Positions 8,724-18,507 of a stretch of 64,000 nucleotides of DNA are shown in pieces. The notes under the pieces are model-generated. The model was not told the DNA's origin, ran no database searches, and was given only the letters and a program-made list of their open reading frames with translations. The DNA comes from Saccharomonospora sp. CUA-673 (GTDB lineage: Bacteria; Actinomycetota; Actinomycetes; Mycobacteriales; Pseudonocardiaceae), in the NCBI RefSeq assembly GCF_001942305.1, contig NZ_MKKE01000002.1, positions 62,001 through 126,000 on the forward strand, in the 5' to 3' direction. Made by a program: the position numbers and the translations under genes. Position 1 is the stretch's first letter. Each line of letters begins with the position of its first letter.

Positions 8724-11003
8724 TCAGCGCAGCGAGCGGCGGGCCGTCTGGGCACCCTCCACCATGGCGCGCAACGCCTCCTCGGTCTCGGCGTAGCCGC
8801 GGGTCTTGAGCCCGCAGTCGGGATTGACCCACAGCCTGCCGACGGGCACCGACTCCATCGCCTCGGCCAGCAACCGCGCGATCTCGGCAGCACCGGGCAC
8901 CCGGGGCGAGTGGATGTCGTACACGCCGGGTCCGACGCCGCGGGCGAAACCGACCGCGGCGAGATCGTCGAGGACCTCCATGTGCGATCGTGCCGCCTCG
9001 ATGCTCGTCACGTCGGCCTCGAGGGCCACGATCGCGTCGAGCACGTCGCCGAACTCGGCGTAGCACAGATGCGTGTGGATCTGCGTCACGTCGGCGACAC
9101 CGGAGGTCGCGAGACGGAACGATTCGACGGCCCAGCACAGGTAGTCGCGGCGATCGCGTCGGCGCAGCGGCAACAGTTCCCGCAGCGCGGGCTCGTCGAC
9201 CTGGATCACGCCGATCCCGGCCCGTTCCAGGTCCCGCACCTCGTCCCGCAGCGCCAGCGCCACCTGGGCCGCGGTGTCCGCAGCGGACTGGTCGTTGCGC
9301 ACGAACGACCACGCCAGCATCGTCACCGGTCCGGTGAGCATGCCCTTCACGGGCTTGTCGGTGAGGCTCTGCCCGTAGCGGGCCCACTCCACCGTGAACG
9401 GCGCCGGTCGCGACACGTCGCCGAACAGGATCGGCGGCCGGACGCACCTCGAACCGTAGGACTGCACCCAGCCGTGCTCGGTCGTGGCGAACCCGTCGAG
9501 GTGCTCGGCGACGTACTGCACCATGTCGCCGCGCTCGGGTTCGCCGTGCACCAGCACGTCGAGCCCGACGTCCTCCTGGAGCCGGACGATGTCGCGGATC
9601 TCCTCGCGCATCCGCTCGCGATACTGCTCGGTGGACACGTCGCCCCGTCGCCACGCGGCCCGGGTCTTGCGCAGGTCGGCCGTCTGCGGGAACGACCCGA
9701 CGGTCGTGGTCGGCAACGGCGGCAGCCGCAGCGCGTTGTCCTGCAGCCGGCGCCGTGTCTCGTAGTCGGGCCTGCGGATGTGCGCCGGCCGCACCATCTC
9801 CAGCCGTGCCCGCACCCGGTGGTTGTACGTCCTGCCGGTGACCGCGCGCGCGGCGCGCGAGGCCTCGAACGCGGCACCGACACTCGCCCGCCCGTTCGTC
9901 AGCGCGCGGCCCAGCGTGACGACCTCGCGCACCTTCTGCACCGCGAACGCCAGATGCGGCCGCACCTCCGGATCGAGCGACGGCTCGGCCTCGACGTCGT
10001 AGGGCACGTGCAGCAGCGAGCACGAGGTGCTCACGGCCACGTCCCGTGCCGACTCGCGCAGTGTCGTGACGGTGGTCAACGCGGCGTCCAGGTTGGTGCG
10101 CCACACGTTCCGTCCGTCGATCACGCCGGCCACGAGCGTCTTGTCCGCCAGCCCCGGCTGCTCCGCCACCCTGTCCACCGTGGACGGGCTGGACACCAGG
10201 TCGACCGCGAGGCCCTCGACGGGTGCCGCGGCGAGCACGTCGATCGCTCCGTCCAGGTCGCCGAAGTACCCGGCGACCAGAATGGACGGTCGGTTGCCGA
10301 GCTCACCCAGTGCGGCGTACGCGGTGCGCACCGCGTCCAGTTCGGACTCGGTGCGGTCGGCGGCCAACGCCGGTTCGTCGAACTGCACCCAGTCCGCGCC
10401 CGCGGCGTGCAGTTCCCGCAGCAGGCGCCGGTACGCAGGCAGCACGTCGGCCAACCGGTCCAGGGGGCGGAAGTCCTCCGGGGCGCCTGCAGCGGGTTTG
10501 GCCAGCAGCAGGAACGTGACGGGCCCGAGCAGCACCGGACGCGTCGGCACCCCGAGCGTGCTCGCCTCGAGGTAGTCGGTCACCGGCGTGTGATCGGCCA
10601 GGGTGAACTCGGTGTCGGGGCCGATCTCGGGCACGAGGTAGTGGTAGTTGGTGTCGAACCACTTCGTCAGCTCGAGCGGCGCGGTGCGCCCCGCTCCCCT
10701 GGCCATGGCGAAGTAGGTGTCCAACGGGCCGAGACCGAGCGCCCGGAAACGCGCGGGCACCGCACCGAGCATCGTCGCGGTGTCGAGGACGTGGTCGTAG
10801 TACGAGAACGTGTTGCCCGGGACCGAATCCAGTCCCGCGGCCGACAGTTCGCGCCACGTGCGGGCGCACAGTTCCCGGGCCACGGCGCGGAGTTCGGACT
10901 CCCCGGACGCCGCGGCCCAGTACTTCTCGAGGGCGCGTTTCAGTTCGCGGCGCGGGCCGATGCGGGGATATCCCAGAATGGTGGAACCGATGCTGCTGGT
11001 CAT
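8724..11003 (-). CDS. metE: Cobalamin-independent methionine synthase MetE
   Basis: A 759-residue 5-methyltetrahydropteroyltriglutamate-homocysteine methyltransferase, which makes methionine without B12. It has the N-terminal [21 protein letters not shown] and the C-terminal zinc site HTHLC (His645, Cys647) and NPDCG (Cys730), matching the E. coli His641/Cys643/Cys726 set. ATG 11003 is preceded by GAGGAGAG. It is downstream of a cobalamin riboswitch on the same strand, the classic arrangement that turns metE off when B12 is available. A short upstream ORF ends on the metE start codon. Length and motifs are normal. Confidence 0.98.
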   Translation of the reverse strand: MTSSIGSTILGYPRIGPRRELKRALEKYWAAASGESELRAVARELCARTWRELSAAGLDSVPGNTFSYYDHVLDTATMLGAVPARFRALGLGPLDTYFAMARGAGRTAPLELTKWFDTNYHYLVPEIGPDTEFTLADHTPVTDYLEASTLGVPTRPVLLGPVTFLLLAKPAAGAPEDFRPLDRLADVLPAYRRLLRELHAAGADWVQFDEPALAADRTESELDAVRTAYAALGELGNRPSILVAGYFGDLDGAIDVLAAAPVEGLAVDLVSSPSTVDRVAEQPGLADKTLVAGVIDGRNVWRTNLDAALTTVTTLRESARDVAVSTSCSLLHVPYDVEAEPSLDPEVRPHLAFAVQKVREVVTLGRALTNGRASVGAAFEASRAARAVTGRTYNHRVRARLEMVRPAHIRRPDYETRRRLQDNALRLPPLPTTTVGSFPQTADLRKTRAAWRRGDVSTEQYRERMREEIRDIVRLQEDVGLDVLVHGEPERGDMVQYVAEHLDGFATTEHGWVQSYGSRCVRPPILFGDVSRPAPFTVEWARYGQSLTDKPVKGMLTGPVTMLAWSFVRNDQSAADTAAQVALALRDEVRDLERAGIGVIQVDEPALRELLPLRRRDRRDYLCWAVESFRLATSGVADVTQIHTHLCYAEFGDVLDAIVALEADVTSIEAARSHMEVLDDLAAVGFARGVGPGVYDIHSPRVPGAAEIARLLAEAMESVPVGRLWVNPDCGLKTRGYAETEEALRAMVEGAQTARRSLR

Positions 11004-11107
11004 GCTCTCTCCTCGCGAGCTCTGGCGACACAGTCGCCGAGTACCTCGAGGGAGCTGCGCAGACGCGGACCGGCCGCATCCGTTGTCCGGGATGCGGTGA
11101 CCGGCAC
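11000..11107 (-). CDS. Possible 35-residue leader ORF upstream of metE
   Basis: A GTG-started frame of 35 codons lies between the cobalamin riboswitch and metE, with its TGA overlapping the metE ATG as ATGA. The nearest Shine-Dalgarno-like GGGAGG is 12 bases away, rather far. Translational coupling with the riboswitch is possible, but the frame could be open by chance in this GC-rich DNA. The peptide has no recognisable domain. Confidence 0.25.
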   Translation of the reverse strand: MPVTASRTTDAAGPRLRSSLEVLGDCVARAREERA

Positions 11108-11149
11108 CGTCCGTCAGGTCCTCCCGCGAGACCTCGGACTCGCGCACAC

Positions 11150-11400
11150 CGGGCGGTGCACGCACCGGTGGCAGGTCTTCGGACTCGCGGGCGGTTCCGG
11201 CGCCGGGCCGGTCGTCCTACTGGCCGTCGCTTCCCGGACCGATGCCTGGTCCAGTGCTGTTGACGGCGTTCGTTCCCACTTACCGCTGCGGGGCAGTCCC
11301 GGATTCACACCGGGTTCCCTCTTGCCTCGCCGCCCGCACGCGCCCCGCCGTCGGGCGGATGCGTGGTGCGGACTGGCGAACCACCAGCGCCGTCCACGGT
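11150..11400 (-). promoter_or_regulatory. Cobalamin riboswitch upstream of metE
   Basis: Read on the minus strand, the conserved core around 11320-11281 contains the G-rich start, CCGGTGTGAATCCGG, then a GACTGCCCCGCAGCGGTAA segment. A B12-box-like AGTCCGAAGACCTGCC lies at about 11185-11170. Order and spacing match the cobalamin riboswitch class. It stands 150-400 bases ahead of metE on the same strand, so B12 binding should repress metE. A stem CCGCATCC/GGATGCGG (11074-11097) downstream may take part in the switch. Outer boundaries are approximate. Confidence 0.92.
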
Positions 11401-11434
11401 ACCGCGGACCCTCCGGCGGGCGCCGAGAGCTTGC

Positions 11435-12093
11435 TCACGCTGTGCGATCGCCGCCGTTCGGAGCGAGCAGGGCCAGCGCCGACTGCACGGCGGGCTCGGT
11501 CATGTCGGCCAGGCTGCGGCCGTCCTCGACGGTGGTCGCGACCAGTTCGCGCATGCCGCCGACGAGGATGGTGGCGATCTCCCTGGACGCCCGCGGCCGG
11601 TCGCCGTGCCGGGCGGCCTCCTGGCCCAGGTCGTCGACCAACGCCAGAAAACCCTCCAGCAGCATCCGCTGCAGCTGCCGCGACTTCTCCCCGAGGCCGG
11701 GACGTCGCGGATCCAGGCGAGGATGATCCCCGGTTCGGCCTCGGCGTAGCGGAACCACGCCTCGACGGCGGCCCGCACCTGCTCGGGCCACGACGCGTCG
11801 CGATCCACGGCCGCCGACACCTGCCGGATCATCTCGGCCGTCTCCTCGGTCATCAGCACCAGGAAACACTCGTCACGGTCGGTGAAGTGCTGGTAGAAGG
11901 TCCGCCGCGAGGTCTGCGCGCGGCGGACGATGCCCGCGACCGTCGAGGTGCGGTAGCTGCCGTGCGCGATCTCCTCGGCCAGCCCCGCGAGCAGCCGACT
12001 GCGGAAGTCGCCGCGGGAGCGGGCGGGTGGCCGCGCGGCTGCCACGGTCTCGGTGTCGGTCACAGGCGTCCGGACTCCCCGATGGGTCGACAT
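11435..12093 (-). CDS. TetR-family regulator, frameshifted
   Basis: A TetR regulator of about 219 residues. The first frame from ATG 12093 (MSTHRGVRTP) holds the helix-turn-helix, with YRTSTVAGIVRRAQTSRRTFYQHF, and runs to AWIRDV. The rest (PGLGEKSRQLQRMLLEGF to the end at 11435) is one base out of phase, with one base apparently missing near 11699. The total length is normal once this is restored. It is divergent from the molybdenum hydroxylase genes across 142 bases that carry two perfect inverted repeats, its probable operators. Ligand and true status (error or mutation) are unknown. Confidence 0.85.
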
Positions 12094-12108
12094 TGCTTGC
12101 CCGCCGAT

Positions 12109-12149
12109 GGTACGCGGATGTACCGTTCCGCGCGGTACAGAGACGTACC
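12109..12149. promoter_or_regulatory. Two tandem palindromic operators for TetR
   Basis: Two 16-base perfect inverted repeats with identical arms: GGTAC-6-GTACC at 12109-12124 and again at 12134-12149, centred 25 bases apart. They lie midway between the divergent tetR (start 12093) and hydroxylase (start 12236). Such sites normally bind TetR dimers, so the regulator probably represses itself and the hydroxylase. Confidence 0.75.
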
Positions 12150-12235
12150 ACGCGGCAGAGGGTGTCGACCAGCGCGTCGGCACCTCGGGTTCTGGTGAAC
12201 CCGGCCGTGTCACCCGCGCAAAGGAGCGTGCATCC

Positions 12236-14537
12236 GTGACCACTTCGGACACCCGGCTCACGGTCGATCGGCGCCGGTTCATGGGCTACCTGCTCGGCGG
12301 CGCCACCGTGGTGGCCGCGGCCGATCTGGGCCTGTTCCGTGGGACCGCCGAGGCGCAGGTCCCGAGCCCGCCGCAGGTCCCCGAGATCGCCGACCTCAGC
12401 GATCTGCTCACCCTCGCCGCGGCGCCGACCTCGCAGCTGATCACCGTCACCATCAACGAGGACGGCACGGCGTCGTTCGCCCTCCCCCGCGCCGAGGTCG
12501 GCCAGGGCATCACCACCGCCGCCGCCATGATCATCGCCGAGGAGCTCGACCTGCCGGTCGAGAAGGTGCACGTCACGCTCGCCCCGGCGCGGCCCGAGCT
12601 GCTGTTCAACCAGATCACCGGTGGCTCCAACACGATCCACGCGATGTACACGCCCATCCGCGTGGCCGCGGCCATCGCGAAGGGGGCCCTGCTGCAGGCG
12701 GCGGCGACCCTGCTCGGCGACAGCGCCGACAAGCTCACCTCGCACCTCGGCCAGATCCTCGCGCCGGACGGGCGCCGGTTCGACTACGGCCAACTCGCGG
12801 CGATGGCCGCCAAGGACCGGCCGGAGGCGGTCGAGGTCGAGCTCAAGGACGAGGGCTCGCACGCCGTCGTGGGCACGCCGGTCAACCGGATCGACGCGCT
12901 CGAGGCCGTCACCGGCACCAAGACGTTCACGACCGACCTGGACGTCCCGAACGCGCTGCCGACGATGATCTGCCGCGCGCCGACGCTCAACGGCACCCCG
13001 CAGTCCGTGCGAAACCAGGCGCAGGTCGAGTCGATGCCCGGCGTGACGCACGTGGCGCTCGTCCCCACCGGCGTCGCCGTGCGCGCCGCGACGTTCGGCC
13101 AGTGCATCGACGCCGTCCGCGCGCTCGACGTGGCGTGGAACGACGGACCGGTCGCCGGACTGTCCGATGACGACATCCTCGCCAACGTTCGCACCGCCGA
13201 GAAGGTCATCCCCACGCTGCCCGGTGCCCCTGGCGCCGAGACCGTCGAGGGCGACTTCGTCTTCTGGTTCCGCAGCAACTCCCCGTTGGACACCAACAGC
13301 GCCATCGCCGACGTACGCGACGGGCGCGCCGAGATCTGGGCCAGCCTGAAGAACCCGAACGTCGCCCAGGGGTTGATCGCCGAGAAGATCGGCATCCCGC
13401 TCGACAACGTCGAGGTCCACGTCGTGCAGGGCGGCGGTTCGTTCGGCCGGCGGCTGTACGGCGACTACGCCATCGAGGCAGCGCAGGTCAGCAACGCGAT
13501 GGGTGTGCCGGTCAAGCTGATGTGGCATCGCGCGGACGACTCGCGCGTCGGACGCACCCACCCGCTGGCGACCTCCCGCATCCGGGCGAGCTTCGTCGGC
13601 GGGAAGGTGCTGGGTCTGCAACAACAGCACACCAGCGTCGAGACGGACTTCCGGCACGGGCTCGGCGACATCATCACCGCCAAGGCCGCCGACCTGCCCG
13701 CCGGTCTCGGGAACATGCCGTTCTCGCAGACCATCTTCCTGCTCACCACGACGATGCCGTACGACTTCGGCGTCGTCGGGCAGACGCTGGTCGAGACCGA
13801 CACGCGGTTCAACACCGCCGCGATGCGCAACATCTACCAGCCGGACGTGCGCACCGCCGGCGAGCTCATCGTCGACCAGCTGGCCGAGCGTATGGGCAAG
13901 GACCCGGTGGAGTTCCGCCTCCAGTTCCTGCGCAACGGCCGCCTGCGGGCCGCGCTGGAGAAGGCCGCCGAGGTCGCCGAGTGGGGCAAGGAGATGCCCG
14001 ACGGCATGGCGCAGGGCGTCGGGCTGCACGTCGAGTACAAGGGCGTCACCGCCTGCATCGTCGACATCGACTGCCGCCCCGAGACGGTCAACCGCCAGGT
14101 GCGCAACGCCGTCACCGGTCCGCGGGTCACGAAGGCGACGATGGTCATCGACTGCGGTAGGCCGATCAACCCGCGCGGTATCGAGGCGCAGATGCACGGC
14201 GCCATCAACGACGGCATCGCGATGACCCTCACCAGCAGCCTCCACCTGCGCGACGGGCACTTCGAGGAGGCCAGTTGGGACAACTACTTCTACACCCGGC
14301 AGTGGAACACGCGCCGGAGGTCGAGGTGGTCGTGCTCGAGTCCACCGAACCGCCCGGTGGCGTCGGTGAGGCCGGCGTCGCCTCGGCCGCGGCGGCCGCC
14401 GCGTGCGCCTACGCCCGGGCCACCGGAACCATGCGACCGAGTTCCCGATCAACCACCAGACGTTGTCGTTCGAGCCGAAACCGCGGACGCCCCCGGTGCC
14501 GGAGTCCCCGACCGACGGTCTCGACCACACCCTCTGA
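12236..14537 (+). CDS. Molybdenum hydroxylase large subunit (IorB-like), two frameshifts
   Basis: The molybdopterin-binding subunit of a xanthine oxidase-family enzyme, closest in style to isoquinoline 1-oxidoreductase beta chain. GTG 12236 has AAGGAG nine bases upstream and gives a Tat signal with RRRFMGYLLGG (residues 12-22). The body includes GQGITTAAAMIIAEEL, the GGGSFGRR loop and VIDCGRPINPRGIEAQ. The C-terminal GGVGEAG active-site glutamate motif follows a frameshift near 14311; a second lies near 14436, after which the protein ends FEPKPRTPPVPESPTDGL at the TGA 14535-14537. Each shift is one missing base; with both restored, length is about 767 residues, normal for the family. The small subunit follows 27 bases later. 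The physiological substrate is unknown. Confidence 0.88.
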
Positions 14538-14564
14538 CGCGCATCTACGGAAAGCGGAGCGACA

Positions 14565-15059
14565 ATGCCTGAACAGACATTCCTCGTCAACGGTGAGCGG
14601 GTGACGGTCGACGTCGAGGACGACGTGCGCGTGCTGTGGGTGCTGCGCGACCTGCTCGGCGTGAAGGGCCCGAAGTACGGCTGCGGAATCAACGTGTGCA
14701 AGGCGTGCACGTCCCACATCAACGGCAAGGCGTTCAACCCGTGCGCCGTGCCCGTGGGCGCACTGTCCGATTCGGACGAGATCACCACGATCGAGGGCCT
14801 GCCCGATCAGGTCGACGAGGGTGCGCGCGGACCGCACGGACTGCACCCGATGCAGGAGGCGTGGCTCGACCGCGACGTCGCCCAGTGCGGCTACTGCCAG
14901 CCCGGCCAGATCATGAAGGCCGTCGCGCTCGTCCGGAAGGCGCGGGAGGAGGGCCGCACGATCACCGACGCCGACCTCGACGGCATCCGCAACATCTGCC
15001 GCTGCGGCACCTACACCCGGATCCGCGAGGCGATCCGCGAGGGCGAGAAGCAGATGTGA
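14565..15059 (+). CDS. Molybdenum hydroxylase [2Fe-2S] subunit (IorA-like)
   Basis: A 164-residue iron-sulfur subunit. The N-terminal plant-ferredoxin cluster is held by Cys40, Cys45, Cys48 and Cys60 (in GCGINVCKACTS and NPC). The C-terminal helical domain holds the second cluster with QCGYCQPGQ (Cys108, Cys111) and ICRCGTY (Cys145, Cys147). It passes electrons from the Mo site of the large subunit to an external acceptor; there is no FAD subunit here, as is usual for the IorAB type. Because the large subunit has a Tat signal and this one does not, the complex probably assembles before export. Confidence 0.95.
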   Translation: MPEQTFLVNGERVTVDVEDDVRVLWVLRDLLGVKGPKYGCGINVCKACTSHINGKAFNPCAVPVGALSDSDEITTIEGLPDQVDEGARGPHGLHPMQEAWLDRDVAQCGYCQPGQIMKAVALVRKAREEGRTITDADLDGIRNICRCGTYTRIREAIREGEKQM

Positions 15060-15127
15060 CGCGGCCTGCTCGCCGCCCTCGCGCGTGACCGGGTCGCAGC
15101 TCCGAGCGGGTACAGTACGACCCCGCC

Positions 15128-15733
15128 ATGACTGAGCACAGCGACCCGGCACGCGCGACCCGGCGCAGCGGTGAGGAACTCCGCGAGGCGATCCTCGACG
15201 CCGTGCGCGAGGAACTGTTCGAACGCGGCTACGCCGGCCTGACGTTCGACGGCGTCGCGCATCGTGCCCACACGAGCAAACCGGTGATCTACCGCCGGTA
15301 CACCAGCCGTGCCCAGATGGTCATCGACGCCCTCATCCGCTCGGCGCCGGCCGACCTGCCGGCCGAGACGACCGGCACCCTGCGCGGTGACCTGCTGGCA
15401 CTGGGCACGGCGTTGGCCGGGCGGTTCGAGCAGCTCGGCATCCACACGATCCGCAGGTTGATCGCCGAGATCGACGACGACCTGCTGCCGCAGATGGCCG
15501 AGCTCGCCTCCGCGCCGGCGGAGAAGACGTTGCTGCGTGCCCTCAGCGACGCGCGCGCCCGCGGTGAGCTTCCGCCGGAGCCGTTGCCGCAACGCGTGGC
15601 GATGCTGCCGTTGGCGTTGCTCAGCCACGACATGCTCTTCCACGGCCATCTCGACGACGCCGGGGTGCTCGACATCGTCGACACGATCTGCCTGCCGATG
15701 TTCGCCCACCACGGCTACAAACCCGCCGAGTAA
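15128..15733 (+). CDS. TetR-family regulator
   Basis: A 201-residue TetR-type repressor. The N-terminal helix-turn-helix (about residues 20-65) includes GYAGLTFDGVAHRAHTSKPV followed by IYRRYTSRAQMV. It has a C-terminal ligand domain of the TetR_C_11/16 style with DLPAETTGTLRGDL. It begins 68 bases after the hydroxylase small subunit and runs convergently into the MMPL gene, so it could serve either. The MMPL promoter carries a strong palindrome that differs from the operators at the other tetR. The ligand is unknown. Confidence 0.85.
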   Translation: MTEHSDPARATRRSGEELREAILDAVREELFERGYAGLTFDGVAHRAHTSKPVIYRRYTSRAQMVIDALIRSAPADLPAETTGTLRGDLLALGTALAGRFEQLGIHTIRRLIAEIDDDLLPQMAELASAPAEKTLLRALSDARARGELPPEPLPQRVAMLPLALLSHDMLFHGHLDDAGVLDIVDTICLPMFAHHGYKPAE

Positions 15734-15746
15734 CCCCACCGAAAGA

Positions 15747-15854
15747 GCTCCCGAGGGCCCCATGGTCGCGTGGAATCGAACACTGCCACGCGGAGCGTGT
15801 CCGTTTGGGTGGCGGTGGGAGACGGGTGGGAGCGACCAAAGGGCCCTCGGGAGC
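15747..15854. repeat. 108-bp palindromic element between convergent genes
   Basis: Perfect 14-base terminal arms GCTCCCGAGGGCCC (15747-15760) and GGGCCCTCGGGAGC (15841-15854). A 2x2 mismatch is followed by seven more paired bases, TGGTCGC (15763-15769) with GCGACCA (15832-15838). The interior contains CACGC-GGA-GCGTG. It could be a bidirectional terminator for tetR and MMPL or a MITE/REP-like element. It is not a tRNA: the T-arm and D-arm do not fold. Confidence 0.6.
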
Positions 15855-15866
15855 ATCACGACGGGG

Positions 15867-18211
15867 TCAGACGCGGGCGGGTTCCTTGTCCGCGTCGGCG
15901 TAGCGGGTCGACATCTCCGGACGCTCGAGCTTCTCGCCCTCGACGTCGACGTGCGGGACGATCTTGTCCAGCCAGTTCGGCATCGCCCACGCCTTGTCCT
16001 TCATGAGGTACATCAGCGACGGGATGAGCAGCATGCGGATCACGAAGCGTCGAACACGACGGCCACCGCGAGCGCGAAGCCCATGGACTTGATGATCACG
16101 TCGTCCATCAGGATGAAGCCCGCGAACACCGAGGTCATGATCAACGCCGCGGCGGTGACGACCCGCGCCGAGTTCCGGAAGCCCTCGACGATCGCCTGCT
16201 TGTAGTCGGCACCGTGCACGTGGGCCTCGCGGATGCGGGTCACCAGGAACACCTGGTAATCCATCGCCAGCCCGAACACCACGCCGACCAGCAGGATCGG
16301 CATGAAGCTGACGATGGGTCCGCCCTCGAAGATCCCGAACCAACCCTCCTGGAACAGCGCGACCGTCACGCCGAGCGTGGCGAGCACCGACAGCAGGAAG
16401 CCCAGGGTCGCGGTCAACGGCACCAGCAATGAGCGGAACACCATCACCAGCAGGACGAACGCCAGTCCGACGACGATCGCCAGGTAGGGCACGAGTGCCT
16501 CGTTCAGTTGCTGCGAGATGTCGGCCATGATCGCGACGGTGCCCGTGATGCCGAGGTCCACGCCGGTGCGGTTCTCGAACGCCGCCTCCTCGGCCCGCAG
16601 GCTGTCCAGCAGGTCCTGGGTGCGCGGATCCTCGGGTCCGTACTGGGGTTGCAGCAGGATCATCGTGCCGCGGTCGTTGCCGGGGGTCGGCACGATGTGC
16701 TCGACGCCGTCCTGTTCGGCGGCCCACTGCTGGGCCTCCTGGTAGGCGGCCTGCTGGGCCTGCGGGTCGTCGGCGATGCCGCGGGCGTCGACGACGAGCA
16801 TCAGCGGGTCGAGCTTGCCCGCGCCGAAGCCCTGGGTCACCAGTTCGGCGGCCTCTCGGCGCGAGGAGTCGTCGGGCGCCGTCGAGTCGCTCGGCATGCC
16901 GAGCCGCAGGTCCTTGAACGGGATGGCCAGCACACCGAGCGCCACGATCACCAGCAACGTCCAGGCGAGCGGCTTCTTGCCGATGAAGTGGGCCCAGCGG
17001 ACGCCGTTGTTGACGACCCGGCCCTCCTCGTCACGCTTCGGCCGGTACTTGCGGAACGTCAGGCCGAACGTCTTGCCCTTGAGCATGCCGACGACCGCGG
17101 GCAGCAGCGTCAGCGCGACGAGCACGGCGATCGACACGGTGGCCGCGGCGGCCAGGCCCATCGCGCTGAGGAACGGGATGCCCACGACGCTCAACGCCGC
17201 CAGGGCGATGATCACCGTCAGGCCCGCGAACACCACGGCCGAACCGGCGGTGCCGACGGCGATGCCGAGCGCGGTGGCCTGGTCGTCGGTGTGCTCGAGT
17301 TCGCTGCGGTAGCGCGCGAGGATGAACAGCGCGTAGTCGATGCCCACTGCGAGACCGATCATCGTCGCGAGGATCGGCGTCGTGGAGGTGATGTCGTCGC
17401 TGAACACCGTCATCGCGGAGATGCCGAGCGTGCCGAGACCGACACCCACGCCGGCGGTGACGACCGGCATGCCCGCCGACACCAGCGAGCCGAACGTCAG
17501 GCCCAGGATGATCAGCGCCATGAAGATGCCGATGATCTCGGCGGTGCTGTCGAACTCCATGACCTGCATGCCCTGGCCACGGACCTCCATCTGCAGGTCC
17601 GAGTTCGCCGAGTGCTCCTCGACGGTGGCCAGGATGTTCTCCTGGGTGGCCGGGTCGACGTCGGCGACCTGCTCGACGTCCAGCGCGAAGTCGATCAGGC
17701 CGGTGCGGCCGTCCTCGGAGACCGGCGACGACGCCGCCAGCTGGGGCCGCACCTGCTCGAGCGCGGCCTCCTCCTGGAACGGCTGCCCCTGGGCCTCGGC
17801 CTGCTGCCGTGCCTGCTCGACGGCCTGCTGTTCGAGGCCCGCGGCCATCTGCACCGGGCCGACGATGTCCTGCTCGCCCTGCGGCACGGTCTCGATGCCC
17901 CGCAGGTCGTCGATCAACGCGTCGATCGCCTGCATGTTCTCGGGCGCGGCGAGCTGCTCCCCCTCGGGAGCCTGCACGACCACCTGCACGCTCGCCTCAT
18001 CGGTCGGCGAACCCTCGCCGTCCATGATCTCGGGCAACGTCTCGGCCGCCTCGACGGACTCGATGCCCGGGATCGTGAACTGATCCGACATCGGCTCCGA
18101 CTGGGTGAGCGAGAACGTGCCGACACCGCCGAGGACGACGAGCCAGACGATCAGAAACAGCGGCCACCGTCGGTAGGCGGACCTGCCGAGGCGGAAGAGA
18201 AGTTTTGCCAT
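15867..18211 (-). CDS. MMPL/RND-family membrane transporter, frameshifted
   Basis: A large inner-membrane transporter of about 781 residues with the MMPL layout: TM1, a large extracellular loop rich in Gln/Ala, five TMs, a cytoplasmic linker, TM7, a second loop and five TMs. Both proton-relay motifs are present (GLAVGIDYALFILARYR and VFGLAMDYQVFLVTRIRE). The first frame ends in GFALAVAVVFDA; the protein continues one base out of phase as FVIRMLLIPSLMYLMKDK to 15867, so one base is missing near 16047. ATG 18211 opens with MAKLLFRLGR. Substrate is unknown; relatives move lipids, siderophores or drugs. A 27-base palindrome upstream suggests TetR control. Confidence 0.9.
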
Positions 18212-18376
18212 GCGCGGATTCGGCTCCTGGATACGTGACGGACTCTTGCTCGTGTCGCAGGTCGCCGGCGCCGTTGCCGACACGATCGTCCCGAGACCCG
18301 TAGTGGACACGGCGCTGCCGGCTCACCCCGTGCATGCGGCGATGGCACGCAGTCCCGCCTCGGTCGAAACACCCCT

Positions 18377-18403
18377 CCGTAAGATACGAGCCGTATCTTA
18401 CGG
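18377..18403. promoter_or_regulatory. 27-bp palindromic operator upstream of the MMPL gene
   Basis: Perfect 11-base arms CCGTAAGATAC (18377-18387) and GTATCTTACGG (18393-18403) around a 5-base centre, about 170 bases upstream of the MMPL start. AT-rich for this genome and typical of a TetR-family operator. Which regulator binds is not shown; the tetR at 15128 is the nearest candidate. Confidence 0.75.
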
Positions 18404-18507
18404 TCTGTCGTCACTGTACATGACCCGAAGGGGCCACGTTCGGCCCTGTCGGAGGCTGTGCGTGACGAGGCGCTCACCTGCCGACACTCGGACGTGGGGC
18501 CGCGCCA

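Noticed and set aside
8910-11726. A 938-codon frame antisense to metE
   Set aside because: A by-product of high GC content: Arg/His/Gly-rich translation with no family match, opposite a certain metE gene and its riboswitch.
15762-15838. Possible tRNA inside the palindromic element (GTTCGATTCCAC on the minus strand)
   Set aside because: The T-arm does not pair with a 7-base loop and there is no D-arm or anticodon arm; only the ends pair.
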